Shown: positions 35,376 through 44,119, numbered from the stretch's first letter. The stretch is DNA of 64,000 bases from an uncultured Parabacteroides sp. (GCA_944325355.1 CALUZS010000008.1:1-64000), one strand, 5' to 3'. Made by a program: numbers and translations. The notes: a model not told the origin generated them from the letters alone.

Positions 35376-36725
35376 TCATTCACTAACACTTAACTTTCCT
35401 ACCGTCTTATTCAGATAAACACGGGAGAGCTTCGCTTCAATCTGGGCATCTATCAAATCAGAACGTGCCGAAAACCAAGCGGTCTGCGCTTCCATCAGAT
35501 TCAACGCCGGAATAACGCCTTCCTCAAAACCCAAATTAGCATGCCGCAAATTCTCTTCCGCCTTTTCCATGTTCTTTGTTGAAGCAGCCAACTTCTTATC
35601 GGCTTCGTTCACTTTATATACCGACTGGTGAAATTGCAACTCTATTTTCTCGCGGGCATCATCCAACTGCCATTGGCGTATCAACGTCTCTGCTTTCGCC
35701 GAATTACGTTTGTAGCTTCCTTCCCACCATCCGCTAATCGGCACTTTCACCATCACCCCCACATTGAACATTCCGGCAAACTCGTTCTTAAATCCATGAA
35801 ACAAATTCGGGTCGGTTGCCAAATAATTTGCTGTAAAAGCCACATTCGGCAACATATCGGAAAGCACAATCCGTTCTTTCTTCTTGTAAATCTTCGTCAC
35901 CAAATCCAGACTCCGGAGTTCCATCCGGTTTTCAAAAGCCGTATTCAGATCCACATCCAACGAGTGTCCCGCTTCCGAAAAATCATCTAACGACTCATCT
36001 GCCAAGAGCATTGGCGAAGAGAGTTCCAGACCACATATCTGGGCAAGCAACATCCGGGTAAGCGCCAATCCGTTATCCACCTTTGTCTGTGCCATCTCTG
36101 CTTCATTCAGCTTCACTTTCACCGACAACCCATCCGCTTCGGTAGCAATCCCGTTCTTCACCATTTCGGTCATATCGGCGTCCGTTTCCCGAAGAAGCGC
36201 CACATAGGCATCTGCCAGTTTTTTCTTATTCACCAATGAAATCACCTGCCAATAAGTCTCGTCTGTCTTATAAATCAAATCCTGCAAATCTTTTCTGTGC
36301 ATCGATTCCGCCAAATCTTTTGCGTAGCCGGCAATCTGATTATAAGAAATGATTTTAGTTCCCATGAATATGGGCTGAACTAAAGAGACTCCGGCAACCC
36401 AAACATGCTGGATATCCAAATGCAACAGGTCGGTTATACCGGAAGGCAACAAGCTTCCGATAGCACCTAACGATTCCATATCAACCAAATTGAGATCTTT
36501 CTGGTTCCATAAATAAGCACCTTCCGCTGAAATCTGCGGAAAATACTTCGTCATTGCCGCTTTTTTCTCATTTCCTGCAATCCGTATCTTTTCCTCCGAA
36601 ATTTTCAGCTCCTTGTTATGCTCAACGGCCAACTGGCGGCATTCCTCCAGCGTCAAGACCTCTTGAGCCTCCAGCCAGCTTCCCGAGAATGCAGCAAGAA
36701 TTAATAAGATAAAAACTTTCTTCAT
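35376..36725 (-). CDS. TolC-family outer-membrane efflux protein
   Basis: 449 residues from ATG 36725, chosen because it directly precedes a signal peptide (MKKVFILLILAAFSGSWLEAQ). In-frame ATGs at 36731, 36737 and 36761 would only add residues before it. It has two OEP-type repeats: LTLEECRQLAVEHNKELKIS at the start of the first, and long helices (LMEAQTAWFSARSDLIDAQI) in the second. It forms the outer-membrane exit duct. First gene of the efflux operon, with a -7 box at 36778. Confidence 0.9.
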   Translation of the reverse strand: MKKVFILLILAAFSGSWLEAQEVLTLEECRQLAVEHNKELKISEEKIRIAGNEKKAAMTKYFPQISAEGAYLWNQKDLNLVDMESLGAIGSLLPSGITDLLHLDIQHVWVAGVSLVQPIFMGTKIISYNQIAGYAKDLAESMHRKDLQDLIYKTDETYWQVISLVNKKKLADAYVALLRETDADMTEMVKNGIATEADGLSVKVKLNEAEMAQTKVDNGLALTRMLLAQICGLELSSPMLLADESLDDFSEAGHSLDVDLNTAFENRMELRSLDLVTKIYKKKERIVLSDMLPNVAFTANYLATDPNLFHGFKNEFAGMFNVGVMVKVPISGWWEGSYKRNSAKAETLIRQWQLDDAREKIELQFHQSVYKVNEADKKLAASTKNMEKAEENLRHANLGFEEGVIPALNLMEAQTAWFSARSDLIDAQIEAKLSRVYLNKTVGKLSVSE

Positions 36726-36777
36726 ATCCATTATCATAACACATTTATTTCTCTTGTCCATATATAGAACAACGAAA

Positions 36778-36785
36778 CAAATGTA
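36778..36785 (-). promoter_or_regulatory. -7 box for the efflux operon
   Basis: TACATTTG on the minus strand, with a TTTG 16 bases further upstream (36802-36805). The spacing is shorter than usual. It lies between the regulator gene and the TolC-like gene. Confidence 0.4.
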
Positions 36786-36823
36786 TTAGTTCTAAATGAA
36801 TCAAAAATTGTAGTAATTCAATT

Positions 36824-37426
36824 TCAAACGAGAATCCGTTTTTTCAATTTGCAATACCAAGAATCGCTGATACCCATATATTGGGCAATGTACTTATCCG
36901 GCACACGGGCAATAATCCAATGGTAATTTTTATACAGGTATTTAATAAAATCTTCTGCCGATGAGGATTGCAAAACGGCAAACATCAGATAAAATTTCGA
37001 GATTATGGTCAGCATGATATTTTGATAATACGAGGCAAACATCGGATATTTAAAAGAAAGTTCCTCGATATGCGCCCTGGAAAGCCCCAACAATTCACCG
37101 TTTTCGATTGCTTTAATCTCAAAATCGGAGGGAGCTTGCGTAAAATACCCGATAGCTGAAAGGAACGGATATTGGTTGTCGGAAGAAAACCCGGTCACAC
37201 AGACATTCCCCTGCTCTCCAATGTATTGATTTATAAAAACACCTTTATTAATAAAATAGGCATTCTGGCAGATTTCCCCGGAGCGTAACAGATAATCACC
37301 TTTTTTTACCGTGATTACCCGGGTATACTTCTCTATCTCCAGGACAAACCTTTCATTCTGAGCCAAAGGATGTGGCAGCTCATCCAAAAAACGTTGGAAT
37401 TTTCCAACCGCCGCTTCCATACTCAA
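36824..37426 (-). CDS. Crp/Fnr-family transcriptional regulator
   Basis: 200 residues. The N-terminal cyclic-nucleotide-binding-like beta roll contains KKGDYLLRSGEICQNAYFI. A dimer helix (YYQNIMLTIISKFYLMF) and a short C-terminal HTH (VPDKYIAQYMGISDSWYCKL) follow. No Fnr-type Cys cluster is seen. It lies directly ahead of the efflux operon in the same direction and probably regulates it. Its ATG overlaps the stop of the coiled-coil gene upstream (ATGA), so the two are translated together. Confidence 0.85.
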   Translation of the reverse strand: MSMEAAVGKFQRFLDELPHPLAQNERFVLEIEKYTRVITVKKGDYLLRSGEICQNAYFINKGVFINQYIGEQGNVCVTGFSSDNQYPFLSAIGYFTQAPSDFEIKAIENGELLGLSRAHIEELSFKYPMFASYYQNIMLTIISKFYLMFAVLQSSSAEDFIKYLYKNYHWIIARVPDKYIAQYMGISDSWYCKLKKRILV

Positions 37427-38322
37427 TCATCCAAGGTAAAATTCTTTTTGCCAATCAAATTCCCGTCGGCGAAGATATCCACGCGGTACGTCCCAGGCGA
37501 CAGGAACTCTTCAATGTTCCAATACATTTCCACATCAACGACCTCGCCTTCATATTCAATCAGTTTCTTTATCGAATACGTAATTTCTTTCCCTTCAAAC
37601 ATAAACACATTGGCACGGCTCTTTACCAATATATCGTCGTCAGGCTTCATAATCCGGACATATATTGTCTTTTCCCCCACTTCTGCCGTTACGTTCTTGG
37701 CAATTTGGAAAGTTATCCGGAACTGTTGCATTTTTTTTATTCTCTTCGCAGGTTTACTTCTCGAAGTCAACGGTGTAACCTCTATGTTCGTTGCATCCAG
37801 CTTGCTGGCTAACGTTACCTGTTCTGTCAATTTTTCTTTTTCTTTCTTTAGAGCAACCGCTTGCGAATTTGCCTGCTGGTATCTTTTTACGACCTGCTTA
37901 TTTTCATCTTTCAGCCGTTCGTTTTCCGTATTTAGAGAATCTATCTGCACCACATAATTACGCATAATCTTGCGCAATGTTGAAATCTCTTTTTTCAAGC
38001 GGGAAATTTCCCTGGCATCAGTAGCCTTGACCGTTCTCAACTCTTCCAACAGACGTTGCACCTTTGCCTGTTCTGTCGACAACAACGCTGCCAGCGAATC
38101 GCTCCCCACACTGAATTTATATCCTTCGTACTGAAAAGAAAGTTCATTCAACTCATCTTCCATCTCCTCCTTTTCCAAATCGAAAGACTGCACCAAGCCT
38201 TCCATCTGTTCATTCTGATGGTATATATAGTAACCACCACCAGCTACCACCAAAACCAATACTACAACTATTACAATGAGTAACGACAATTTATTTATTT
38301 CTTTCTTCTCTTTATTATCCAT
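37423..38322 (-). CDS. Membrane-anchored coiled-coil protein of unknown function
   Basis: 299 residues from ATG 38322. The longer frame uses a TTG inside a -7 box and is rejected. One N-terminal membrane helix (LSLLIVIVVVLVLVVAGGGYY) is followed by a long coiled coil of about 150 residues, then a C-terminal beta domain (QFRITFQIAKNVTAEVGEKT..VRIMKPDDD) ending LIGKKNFTLDD. It may be a periplasmic structural or sensor protein. Translationally coupled to the Crp-type regulator. Confidence 0.7.
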   Translation of the reverse strand: MDNKEKKEINKLSLLIVIVVVLVLVVAGGGYYIYHQNEQMEGLVQSFDLEKEEMEDELNELSFQYEGYKFSVGSDSLAALLSTEQAKVQRLLEELRTVKATDAREISRLKKEISTLRKIMRNYVVQIDSLNTENERLKDENKQVVKRYQQANSQAVALKKEKEKLTEQVTLASKLDATNIEVTPLTSRSKPAKRIKKMQQFRITFQIAKNVTAEVGEKTIYVRIMKPDDDILVKSRANVFMFEGKEITYSIKKLIEYEGEVVDVEMYWNIEEFLSPGTYRVDIFADGNLIGKKNFTLDD

Positions 38323-38349
38323 AATTGCAATTTGCTTAAAACGAACGTA

Positions 38350-38357
38350 CAAAAGTA
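38350..38357 (-). promoter_or_regulatory. -7 box for the coiled-coil/Crp genes
   Basis: TACTTTTG on the minus strand, 27 bases before the ATG at 38322. Confidence 0.5.
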
Positions 38358-38617
38358 CAATTTATCTATACGTAATAAAACCGGGGCACGCCATTTAAAC
38401 TATTTTAATACCCGTCTGATATTTTTTCACCGAACAGGTAAGCAAAACAGGGTCTCCGCCATCGCTCGGACAAACAAGCCAAAAACGTAAAAACAAACAT
38501 ACACAAATTTTGGAATCAAAACAACACATCCGCAGCTGAATACCCAATAACGGAATAGTTTTCGCACAACATCCTAAAAAATATTCAACATTTCATACAT
38601 TATATAATTAAAAAAAT

Positions 38618-38625
38618 TACTTTTG
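38618..38625 (+). promoter_or_regulatory. -7 box for the TPR gene
   Basis: TACTTTTG, 85 bases before the ATG. The leader carries a small hairpin, CCGCATT (38643-38649) with AATGCGG (38654-38660). Confidence 0.5.
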
Positions 38626-38710
38626 CAACTTGAAAACAAAAACCGCATTGCAGAATGCGGCAAGACTTAAATTTCACATTATAAAGATATAATTAAATAC
38701 AATAATAAAT

Positions 38711-39394
38711 ATGGCGACTAAAAAGCAGGAAACCAAAGAGCAAGAATTAGAAGAAATCGTCTCAAAATCAGAGATGTTTATCGAACAAAACTCCAAAAAG
38801 ATTTTAATCGGCATTGTAGCGATAATCGTTATCGTTGCGGCATATTTCGGATATGAACATGCCTACCGGATACCATTGGAAAAGAAAGCTAATGCCGCAC
38901 TGTTTAAAGGCGAACAATATTTTGCAAAAGATTCGTTTGCGTTGGCTTTAAACGGGAACGGAGCCGATTATCAAGGCTTAGAATCGGTTATATCTGAATT
39001 TGGCAGCACGAATGCCGGAAACTTGGCAAAAGCCTATGCCGGAATATGCTATTTCAAACTTGGAGAAAACGAAAAAGCACTTGACAAACTGAAATCGTTC
39101 GACAGCAAAGACAATATGGTATCTCCAGCAATTGTCGGTCTGATTGGTGACTGTTATGTCAACATGGGACAGATAGAAGAGGGTATTACCTATTTCAAGA
39201 AAGCAGCAAACGCAGCAAATAATGAAGTAATCAGCCCTGTCTATTTGAAAAAAGCCGGAATTGCTTATGAAAACCTAAAAAAATATCCGGAAGCATTGCA
39301 AGTTTACCAGGAAATAAAAGACAAATATTTCAATTCATTTGAAGCTTCTGATATAGACAAATATATCTATCGTGCACAAGAATTAAATAAATAA
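38711..39394 (+). CDS. TPR membrane protein (YfgM-like)
   Basis: 227 residues. A charged N-terminus (MATKKQETKEQELEE) is followed by one membrane helix (ILIGIVAIIVIVAAYFGYEHA, about residues 35-55), then TPR repeats (AKAYAGICYFKLGENEKALD, GLIGDCYVNMGQIEEGITYF, KAGIAYENLKKYPEALQVYQ). The plan resembles YfgM, a membrane-bound TPR protein that works with the SecYEG/PpiD system. This is similarity of layout only. It ends at a strong terminator before ribH. Confidence 0.8.
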   Translation: MATKKQETKEQELEEIVSKSEMFIEQNSKKILIGIVAIIVIVAAYFGYEHAYRIPLEKKANAALFKGEQYFAKDSFALALNGNGADYQGLESVISEFGSTNAGNLAKAYAGICYFKLGENEKALDKLKSFDSKDNMVSPAIVGLIGDCYVNMGQIEEGITYFKKAANAANNEVISPVYLKKAGIAYENLKKYPEALQVYQEIKDKYFNSFEASDIDKYIYRAQELNK

Positions 39395-39406
39395 GATTTT
39401 CATGGA

Positions 39407-39445
39407 AAGGATGTTTTTCCGTCTCTGGAATAACATCCTTTTTTG
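39407..39445 (+). terminator. Terminator between the TPR gene and ribH
   Basis: AAGGATGTTTTTCC (39407-39420) pairs with GGAATAACATCCTT (39427-39440), followed by a T run. It lies only 26 bases before the ribH start. Confidence 0.82.
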
Positions 39446-39470
39446 TTTCTACTAATAAAAGGGAAAAGTT

Positions 39471-39965
39471 ATGGCTACAGCATATCAGAATTTATCGGAA
39501 TATGATTTTAACAGCGTACCTGACGCATCGGAAATGAGCATCGGCATCGTAGTTGCCGAATGGAACAAGCTCATTACCGAGAAATTATTGGAAGGTGCAT
39601 GCAATACGCTGGAAAAACATGGAGTAAAAGAAGAAAACATTCTTGTGGAACGTGTTCCAGGCAGCTTTGAACTCACTTTCGGAGCCAAGCATCTTGCCGA
39701 AAATCACAATTTGGATGCTGTGATTGTTTTGGGCTGCGTAATACAAGGGGATACGCCCCATTTCAACTATGTCTGCTCCGGAGTGACACAAGGAATTACA
39801 GAATTAAATTTAATGTACGATATTCCTTTCATATTCGGCTTATTAACTACCGAGAACATGCAACAGGCAGAGGATCGCGCCGGTGGCCGTTACGGTAACA
39901 AAGGCGATGAAGCTGCAATTACTGCAATAAAAATGTCGGACTTTGCTTGCAGATTAAAAAAATAG
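39471..39965 (+). CDS. ribH: 6,7-Dimethyl-8-ribityllumazine synthase
   Basis: 164 residues. It condenses the ribityl pyrimidine with dihydroxybutanone phosphate, the penultimate step of riboflavin synthesis. Motifs: [49 protein letters not shown] (His and Thr/Ser region), [21 protein letters not shown]. Length normal. No other rib gene is near. The promoter for tRNA-Tyr lies in its last codons. Confidence 0.95.
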   Translation: MATAYQNLSEYDFNSVPDASEMSIGIVVAEWNKLITEKLLEGACNTLEKHGVKEENILVERVPGSFELTFGAKHLAENHNLDAVIVLGCVIQGDTPHFNYVCSGVTQGITELNLMYDIPFIFGLLTTENMQQAEDRAGGRYGNKGDEAAITAIKMSDFACRLKK

Positions 39966-39976
39966 TTTTACCTTTG
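39942..39976 (+). promoter_or_regulatory. Promoter of the tRNA-Tyr gene
   Basis: TTTG (39942-39945) and TACCTTTG (39969-39976), 23 bases apart. The -33 lies in the ribH C-terminus. The tRNA begins 18 bases after the -7 box. Confidence 0.55.
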
Positions 39977-39994
39977 CAGCGCAATTAAGAAAAA

Positions 39995-40077
39995 GGGCAG
40001 TTACCAGAGTGGCCAAATGGGGCTGACTGTAACTCAGCTGGCTTACGCCTTCGGTGGTTCGAATCCATCACTGCCCA
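39995..40077 (+). tRNA. tRNA-Tyr (anticodon GTA)
   Basis: Acceptor GGGCAGT pairs with ACTGCCC; discriminator A. Anticodon loop CTGTAAC with anticodon GTA. A long variable arm is typical of bacterial tRNA-Tyr. T arm GGTGG/CCATC. Confidence 0.95.
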
Positions 40078-40121
40078 CACCAATTGAAGAAAAGAACAAG
40101 CGTTAGATTGGTGATTATCTT

Positions 40122-40194
40122 GCGGAAGTAGCTCAGTCGATAGAGCATTAGCCTTCCAAGCTGAGGGTCGCGGGTTTGAGTCCCGTCTTCCGCT
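40122..40194 (+). tRNA. tRNA-Gly (anticodon TCC)
   Basis: Acceptor GCGGAAG pairs with CTTCCGC, discriminator T. Anticodon loop CTTCCAA with anticodon TCC. T arm CGGGTTTGAGTCCCG. It lies 44 bases after tRNA-Tyr, so the two are probably cotranscribed. Confidence 0.95.
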
Positions 40195-40202
40195 CTTAAT
40201 AA

Positions 40203-40242
40203 AAAATCAGGTAGTTATCGAAAGATTTCTACCTGATTTTTG
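40203..40242. terminator. Bidirectional terminator after the tRNAs
   Basis: AAAATCAGGTAG (40203-40214) pairs with CTACCTGATTTT (40229-40240). T runs on both strands serve the tRNAs (plus) and thiE (minus). Confidence 0.88.
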
Positions 40243-40300
40243 TTTATGCCTAACAGCATCTTGCTTATCCCTTATACATATATATTATGTCTGGACAAAT

Positions 40301-40906
40301 TTATCCTCCCGCTACTTTTTTTAACTCAAGGAAATGCTTTACAATAGAAACTTTATCCCATCCATTTTTATAAAGATTCCATACATCACCAAGCAAAGCC
40401 GCTCCGCCAAAACCGAATAACTCCACTTTCCGCAAATTCTCTTTGCAAACGCCGCCTAATGCAATCGTTTTCCGGTTAATTATGCCTTTACTTCGTGCCG
40501 CACATAACATATCTTTTGTAAAACCGGACGTATATCCCTCTTTGGAGATGCTATCAAATATTGGGCTCAAAAAAAGATAATCCATTTCTCCTTGCCTACC
40601 GGCAACCTCTTCAATCGTATGGCACGAACAACTTAATCCACCTTTGTAATTCTCCGGTGCAACAGGATGACGGGCATTCAAATGAATTCCTCCCAGACCA
40701 AACCGTTCCTTCAGCTCAAAAAATTCATGAATTGTGATGCGAGAACGATATCTCTCTGGTATTTCTTCCAAAAAACGAACAATATCTTCCAGCTTTGCAC
40801 CCGGCTTCCGCAAATGCAGCTTCTCAAGCCCTACATCAAACAGCGCAGTCACAACCTCTGCTTCATCCTCAAGGAACGAAGGGTTTGTAATAATCACCAG
40901 TTTCAT
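40301..40906 (-). CDS. thiE: Thiamine phosphate synthase / TenI-family protein
   Basis: 201 residues from ATG 40906 (MKLVIITNP); a longer frame to 41074 runs through thiD and is rejected. TIM-barrel family that couples HMP-PP to thiazole phosphate (ThiE) or tautomerises the thiazole (TenI). Motifs: KLHLRKPG, GGIHLNARHP, SCHTIEEV, DYLFLSPIFDSISK, ALGGVCKENL, GFGGAALLGDVW. The usual ThiE QLRxK reads HLRKP and HLG reads HLN, so a TenI-like role is possible. The start overlaps the thiD stop (ATGA), so both act in thiamine synthesis. The symbol is tentative. Confidence 0.78.
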   Translation of the reverse strand: MKLVIITNPSFLEDEAEVVTALFDVGLEKLHLRKPGAKLEDIVRFLEEIPERYRSRITIHEFFELKERFGLGGIHLNARHPVAPENYKGGLSCSCHTIEEVAGRQGEMDYLFLSPIFDSISKEGYTSGFTKDMLCAARSKGIINRKTIALGGVCKENLRKVELFGFGGAALLGDVWNLYKNGWDKVSIVKHFLELKKVAGG

Positions 40907-41712
40907 GGCATACTCCTCTCCACAAAATGCCATAAAGGTCCGTGCCCTTGCCCTATCTGTAAGTCCTTTCCGGCGATAATTGCATTCGTCACATACATTT
41001 TTGCCAAACGGACTGCTTCCGGCAAAGCATACCCCTTTGCAACATTGACAGCAATTGCCGATGACAACGTGCATCCCGTACCATGCAAGTTCATACTTTC
41101 TATCCGCTCTGACAAATAAGAACTCACATTATCACGATAAGTTAACACATCGTACATCTCTTTACCTGACAAATGTCCGCCTTTTATCAAAAAGCCACAG
41201 CCATATTGTTCCGATAACCGAACAGCAGCCGACTTCATCGCTTCAAGGCCGGAGACTTCTTCTCCCAACAACCTACTCACTTCATGCAAATTCGGAGTCA
41301 CCAACAGGCATTGCGGAAACAACATACCACAAATTTCATCAATAAAGTCGTCATCCATAAGCGAACGTCCACTTGTAGAAATCATCACAGGGTCAAATAC
41401 TATCTTCTCCCGATAACCATACTGTTGCAAAAGCGCTGCAACGGCTCCGGCAATCTCGGCAGAGCCTATCATTCCTATCTTGATAACGTCTGGACGCAAA
41501 TCGGTAACAACTGCCAAAATCTGTCGTTCCACCAAAGAGACCGGGAGGTAAAACACATCCTGAACTCCCAACGTATTTTGCACTGTAACCGCCGTCACCA
41601 CCGACGCCGCATAACCGCCTAACGCGGAAATAGTTTTTATGTCCGCCTGTATTCCAGCACCTCCGGAACAATCGGAACCTGCAATTGCAAGCACTATCGG
41701 ATATTTACCCAT
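40903..41712 (-). CDS. thiD: Hydroxymethylpyrimidine (phosphate) kinase
   Basis: 269 residues from ATG 41712 (MGKYPIVLAIAGSD); the frame to 41829 has no support and would pass the promoter. Ribokinase-like. It phosphorylates HMP and HMP-P to HMP-PP for thiamine. Motifs: AIAGSDCSGGAGIQADIKT, DPVMISTSGRSL, LLVTPNLHEVSRL and the catalytic LHGTGCTLSSAIA. Overlaps the thiE-like gene by 4 bases. A -7 box lies at 41735. No TPP riboswitch is seen between it and yicC. Confidence 0.93.
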   Translation of the reverse strand: MGKYPIVLAIAGSDCSGGAGIQADIKTISALGGYAASVVTAVTVQNTLGVQDVFYLPVSLVERQILAVVTDLRPDVIKIGMIGSAEIAGAVAALLQQYGYREKIVFDPVMISTSGRSLMDDDFIDEICGMLFPQCLLVTPNLHEVSRLLGEEVSGLEAMKSAAVRLSEQYGCGFLIKGGHLSGKEMYDVLTYRDNVSSYLSERIESMNLHGTGCTLSSAIAVNVAKGYALPEAVRLAKMYVTNAIIAGKDLQIGQGHGPLWHFVERSMP

Positions 41713-41734
41713 ATATATCGTTCTTTTTAAACAA

Positions 41735-41742
41735 CAAATATA
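41735..41742 (-). promoter_or_regulatory. -7 box for thiD
   Basis: TATATTTG on the minus strand, 22 bases before the ATG. Confidence 0.5.
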
Positions 41743-41839
41743 TAATGAAAAATTATTCTCCCTGCCAACTTGGACAACATATAAGCGCTTTATACCAAAA
41801 ACAAACAGAAGGTATTTCGGAGATTTCACTCAAAAAACT

Positions 41840-41847
41840 TATATTTG
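41840..41847 (+). promoter_or_regulatory. -7 box for the yicC operon
   Basis: TATATTTG, 22 bases before the ATG at 41870; this rules out the longer frame from 41639. Confidence 0.5.
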
Positions 41848-41869
41848 CAGAAATATTCATATTGGTATT

Positions 41870-42748
41870 ATGATACAGTCAATGACAGGGTTCGGCAAGG
41901 TTACAGCCGAACATCTCTCAAAAAAAGTAACCGTTGAAATTAAGTCATTAAACAGCAAACAGCTTGATTTGTCAACTCGCATACCGGCATTGTACAAAGA
42001 GAAAGAAATGCCAATACGCAGTATGCTTTTACAGGAACTGGAACGCGGAAAAGTTGACTTCAGCATATATATCGAAAATATAGGGAAAGAAGCTCCTACG
42101 CAAATCAACAAAGATGCTATCAGCTCGTACGTGCAGCAATTAAAGGATATTTCTGAATCACTGGGAATTGACACGCCAAACAATTGGCACGATTTACAGG
42201 CGTTACTACGCTTCCCTGACGTCATAAAAACAGAAATTCCAGAAATGGCAGAAGACGAATGGAACATTGTGGAAGAAACGATTCATCAAGCGATTAAACA
42301 ACTGCAAGCGTTCCGTATCCAAGAGGGCGCAATGCTGCAAAAGCTTTTTGAACAAAAAGTAAATAATATCGCAGCATTACTTAAAGAAATAGAGATATAT
42401 GAAAAGGAGCGGATTACCAAAATCAAAGCCCGCATATTGGACAACTTGGAACAAATTACCGGGATTGACTACGACAAAAACCGCTTTGAACAGGAAATGA
42501 TTTACTACATCGAAAAGTTAGACATAAACGAAGAAAAAAACCGCTTGGACAACCACCTGAAATATTTCCTTGAAACGATGGAAACAGGGCACGGACAAGG
42601 GAAGAAATTAGGGTTCATCGCACAAGAAATGGGACGGGAAATCAATACGCTCGGATCTAAAAGCAATCACGCCGAGATGCAAAAGATTGTAGTAAAAATG
42701 AAAGATGAACTCGAGCAAATCAAGGAGCAAGTATTAAACGTATTATAG
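41870..42748 (+). CDS. yicC: YicC-family endoribonuclease
   Basis: 292 residues from ATG 41870. The family N-terminus MIQSMTGFGK is present. Further motifs: VEIKSLNSKQLDLSTRIP, LERGKVDFSIY, and the C-terminal GKKLGFIAQEMGREINTLG with SKSNHAEMQKIVVKMKDEL. YicC proteins of E. coli and others are reported endoribonucleases. First gene of a tight run yicC-gmk-small protein-nadD; gmk starts 3 bases after its stop. Confidence 0.92.
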   Translation: MIQSMTGFGKVTAEHLSKKVTVEIKSLNSKQLDLSTRIPALYKEKEMPIRSMLLQELERGKVDFSIYIENIGKEAPTQINKDAISSYVQQLKDISESLGIDTPNNWHDLQALLRFPDVIKTEIPEMAEDEWNIVEETIHQAIKQLQAFRIQEGAMLQKLFEQKVNNIAALLKEIEIYEKERITKIKARILDNLEQITGIDYDKNRFEQEMIYYIEKLDINEEKNRLDNHLKYFLETMETGHGQGKKLGFIAQEMGREINTLGSKSNHAEMQKIVVKMKDELEQIKEQVLNVL

Positions 42749-42751
42749 GAT

Positions 42752-43321
42752 ATGGCAGGCAAACTAATTATATTCTCGGCACCTTCCGGCTCCGGGAAAT
42801 CAACAATTATAAACTATCTGCTGCAGCAAGACCTGCATCTCCGTTTTTCCATCTCGGCAACCAGCCGCGCTCCGAGAGGAACAGAAAAAAACGGAGTGGA
42901 ATACTACTTCCTTACACCCGACGAATTTCGCACACGGATTGCCGCCGGCGATTTTCTGGAATATGAAGAAGTATATGCCGATACATTTTACGGCACGTTG
43001 AAAAGCGAAGTGGAACGTATCCTGAATAGCGGAGACAATGTCATTTTTGACGTAGACGTAGTTGGTGGCTGTAACATAAAAAAACACTACGGAACGCAAG
43101 CTCTCTCTCTTTTCATCCAGCCACCCAGCATAGATGAACTACGGAAACGGCTTAATGATCGCGGGACAGATGCTCCAGAGGTTATCGAACAGCGAATAGC
43201 AAAAGCCCAATATGAATTGAGTTTTGCCGGAAAATTCGACCGAGTAATCATCAACGATGACTTGGCAACTGCCCAGGCTGAAGCTTTGGATATTATAAAA
43301 AACTTTTTAAACCAGGAATGA
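42752..43321 (+). CDS. gmk: Guanylate kinase
   Basis: 189 residues. GMP + ATP to GDP + ADP. Motifs: P-loop SAPSGSGKSTII, SISATSRAPRGTEKNGVEYYF (GMP binding), DFLEYEEVYADTFYGT, and VIFDVDVVGGCNIKK. Its stop codon shares bases with the start of the next small gene (ATGA). Confidence 0.96.
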   Translation: MAGKLIIFSAPSGSGKSTIINYLLQQDLHLRFSISATSRAPRGTEKNGVEYYFLTPDEFRTRIAAGDFLEYEEVYADTFYGTLKSEVERILNSGDNVIFDVDVVGGCNIKKHYGTQALSLFIQPPSIDELRKRLNDRGTDAPEVIEQRIAKAQYELSFAGKFDRVIINDDLATAQAEALDIIKNFLNQE

Positions 43322-43500
43322 AACAACAACGTTTATCAAAAAGCTGGCTATATATCTTTATTATAATAGCAATTATATCTTTTGGAGTTTTTATTGCAGC
43401 CCTTATAATGAAAGCTCAGACTGAAGCGATTGCAATGGGAATAGTCACCGGCATCCAAATTTTCAACATCATTAAATGGAAAAAAGGGAAAAGCATATGA
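43318..43500 (+). CDS. 60-residue membrane protein between gmk and nadD
   Basis: 60 residues. Two hydrophobic segments ([20 protein letters not shown] and [16 protein letters not shown]) flanked by basic ends (MKQQRLSK and KWKKGKSI), so probably two membrane helices. No family is recognised. It is kept as a real gene because its ATG overlaps the gmk TGA and its TGA overlaps the nadD ATG, both as ATGA, which is unlikely by chance in a tight operon. Function unknown. Confidence 0.72.
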   Translation: MKQQRLSKSWLYIFIIIAIISFGVFIAALIMKAQTEAIAMGIVTGIQIFNIIKWKKGKSI

Positions 43501-44063
43501 AAAAAATCGGGATTTATTCCGGTTCTTTCAACCCGATACATATAGGTCATTTGGCCTTGGCAAATTGGATATGCGAATATGCGGACATAGATGAGGTGTG
43601 GTTCCTCGTCTCTCCGCAAAATCCTTTTAAAAGATTCCAGAACTTGATGGAAGACCGGTTACGTTTCCAGATGGTACAGGCAGCCATCAATGGTTTTCCA
43701 AAATTCAAGGCAAGCGATTTTGAGTTTCAACTGCCTAAACCTTCCTACACAATCAATACATTACAAGCATTAGAGAAATCGTATCCAGGCAATGAGTTCC
43801 ATCTCATTATCGGCGCCGACAATTGGATCAAGTTTCCTATGTGGAAGGATGCGGAAAAAATCATTGCTAAACATCCGATATTAATCTATCCCCGCAAGGG
43901 ATTTCCTGTTACAATCCCGGAAAACGTAAACGCGCACCTGGTAGAAGCTCCCGAAATAGAAATATCCTCTACATTTATTCGGGAAGCATTACAAGAAGGG
44001 AAAGACATCCGTTTCTTCTTACCTGAGAACGTTCGGGAATTCTTTTTTACTAAAAAGAATTAA
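43497..44063 (+). CDS. nadD: Nicotinate-nucleotide adenylyltransferase
   Basis: 188 residues from ATG 43497 ([13 protein letters not shown]), not the frame start at 43476, which lies in the small gene. It makes deamido-NAD from nicotinate mononucleotide and ATP. Motifs: [14 protein letters not shown] (HxGH), [23 protein letters not shown] and [11 protein letters not shown]. Last gene of the yicC run. Confidence 0.95.
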   Translation: MKKIGIYSGSFNPIHIGHLALANWICEYADIDEVWFLVSPQNPFKRFQNLMEDRLRFQMVQAAINGFPKFKASDFEFQLPKPSYTINTLQALEKSYPGNEFHLIIGADNWIKFPMWKDAEKIIAKHPILIYPRKGFPVTIPENVNAHLVEAPEIEISSTFIREALQEGKDIRFFLPENVREFFFTKKN

Positions 44064-44119
44064 AAACACAACAATTCACAAGAAAAAATGTATTTTTAAC
44101 GCAAAATAATAAGAAAGAA

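Larger units (their letters stand above)
38323..38710. other. 388-base divergent intergenic region
   Basis: Holds the minus -7 box for the coiled-coil gene (38350-38357) and the plus -7 box for the TPR gene (38618-38625), plus a leader hairpin (38643-38660). The middle is AT-rich and has no gene that I can support. Confidence 0.65.

Noticed and set aside
41639..41869. 77-residue N-terminal extension of YicC
   Set aside because: The family N-terminus MIQSMTGFG begins at ATG 41870 and the extension runs through thiD and both promoters.
41713..41869. TPP riboswitch ahead of thiD
   Set aside because: No CTGAGA and no second conserved thi-box element; the gap is filled by two divergent promoters.
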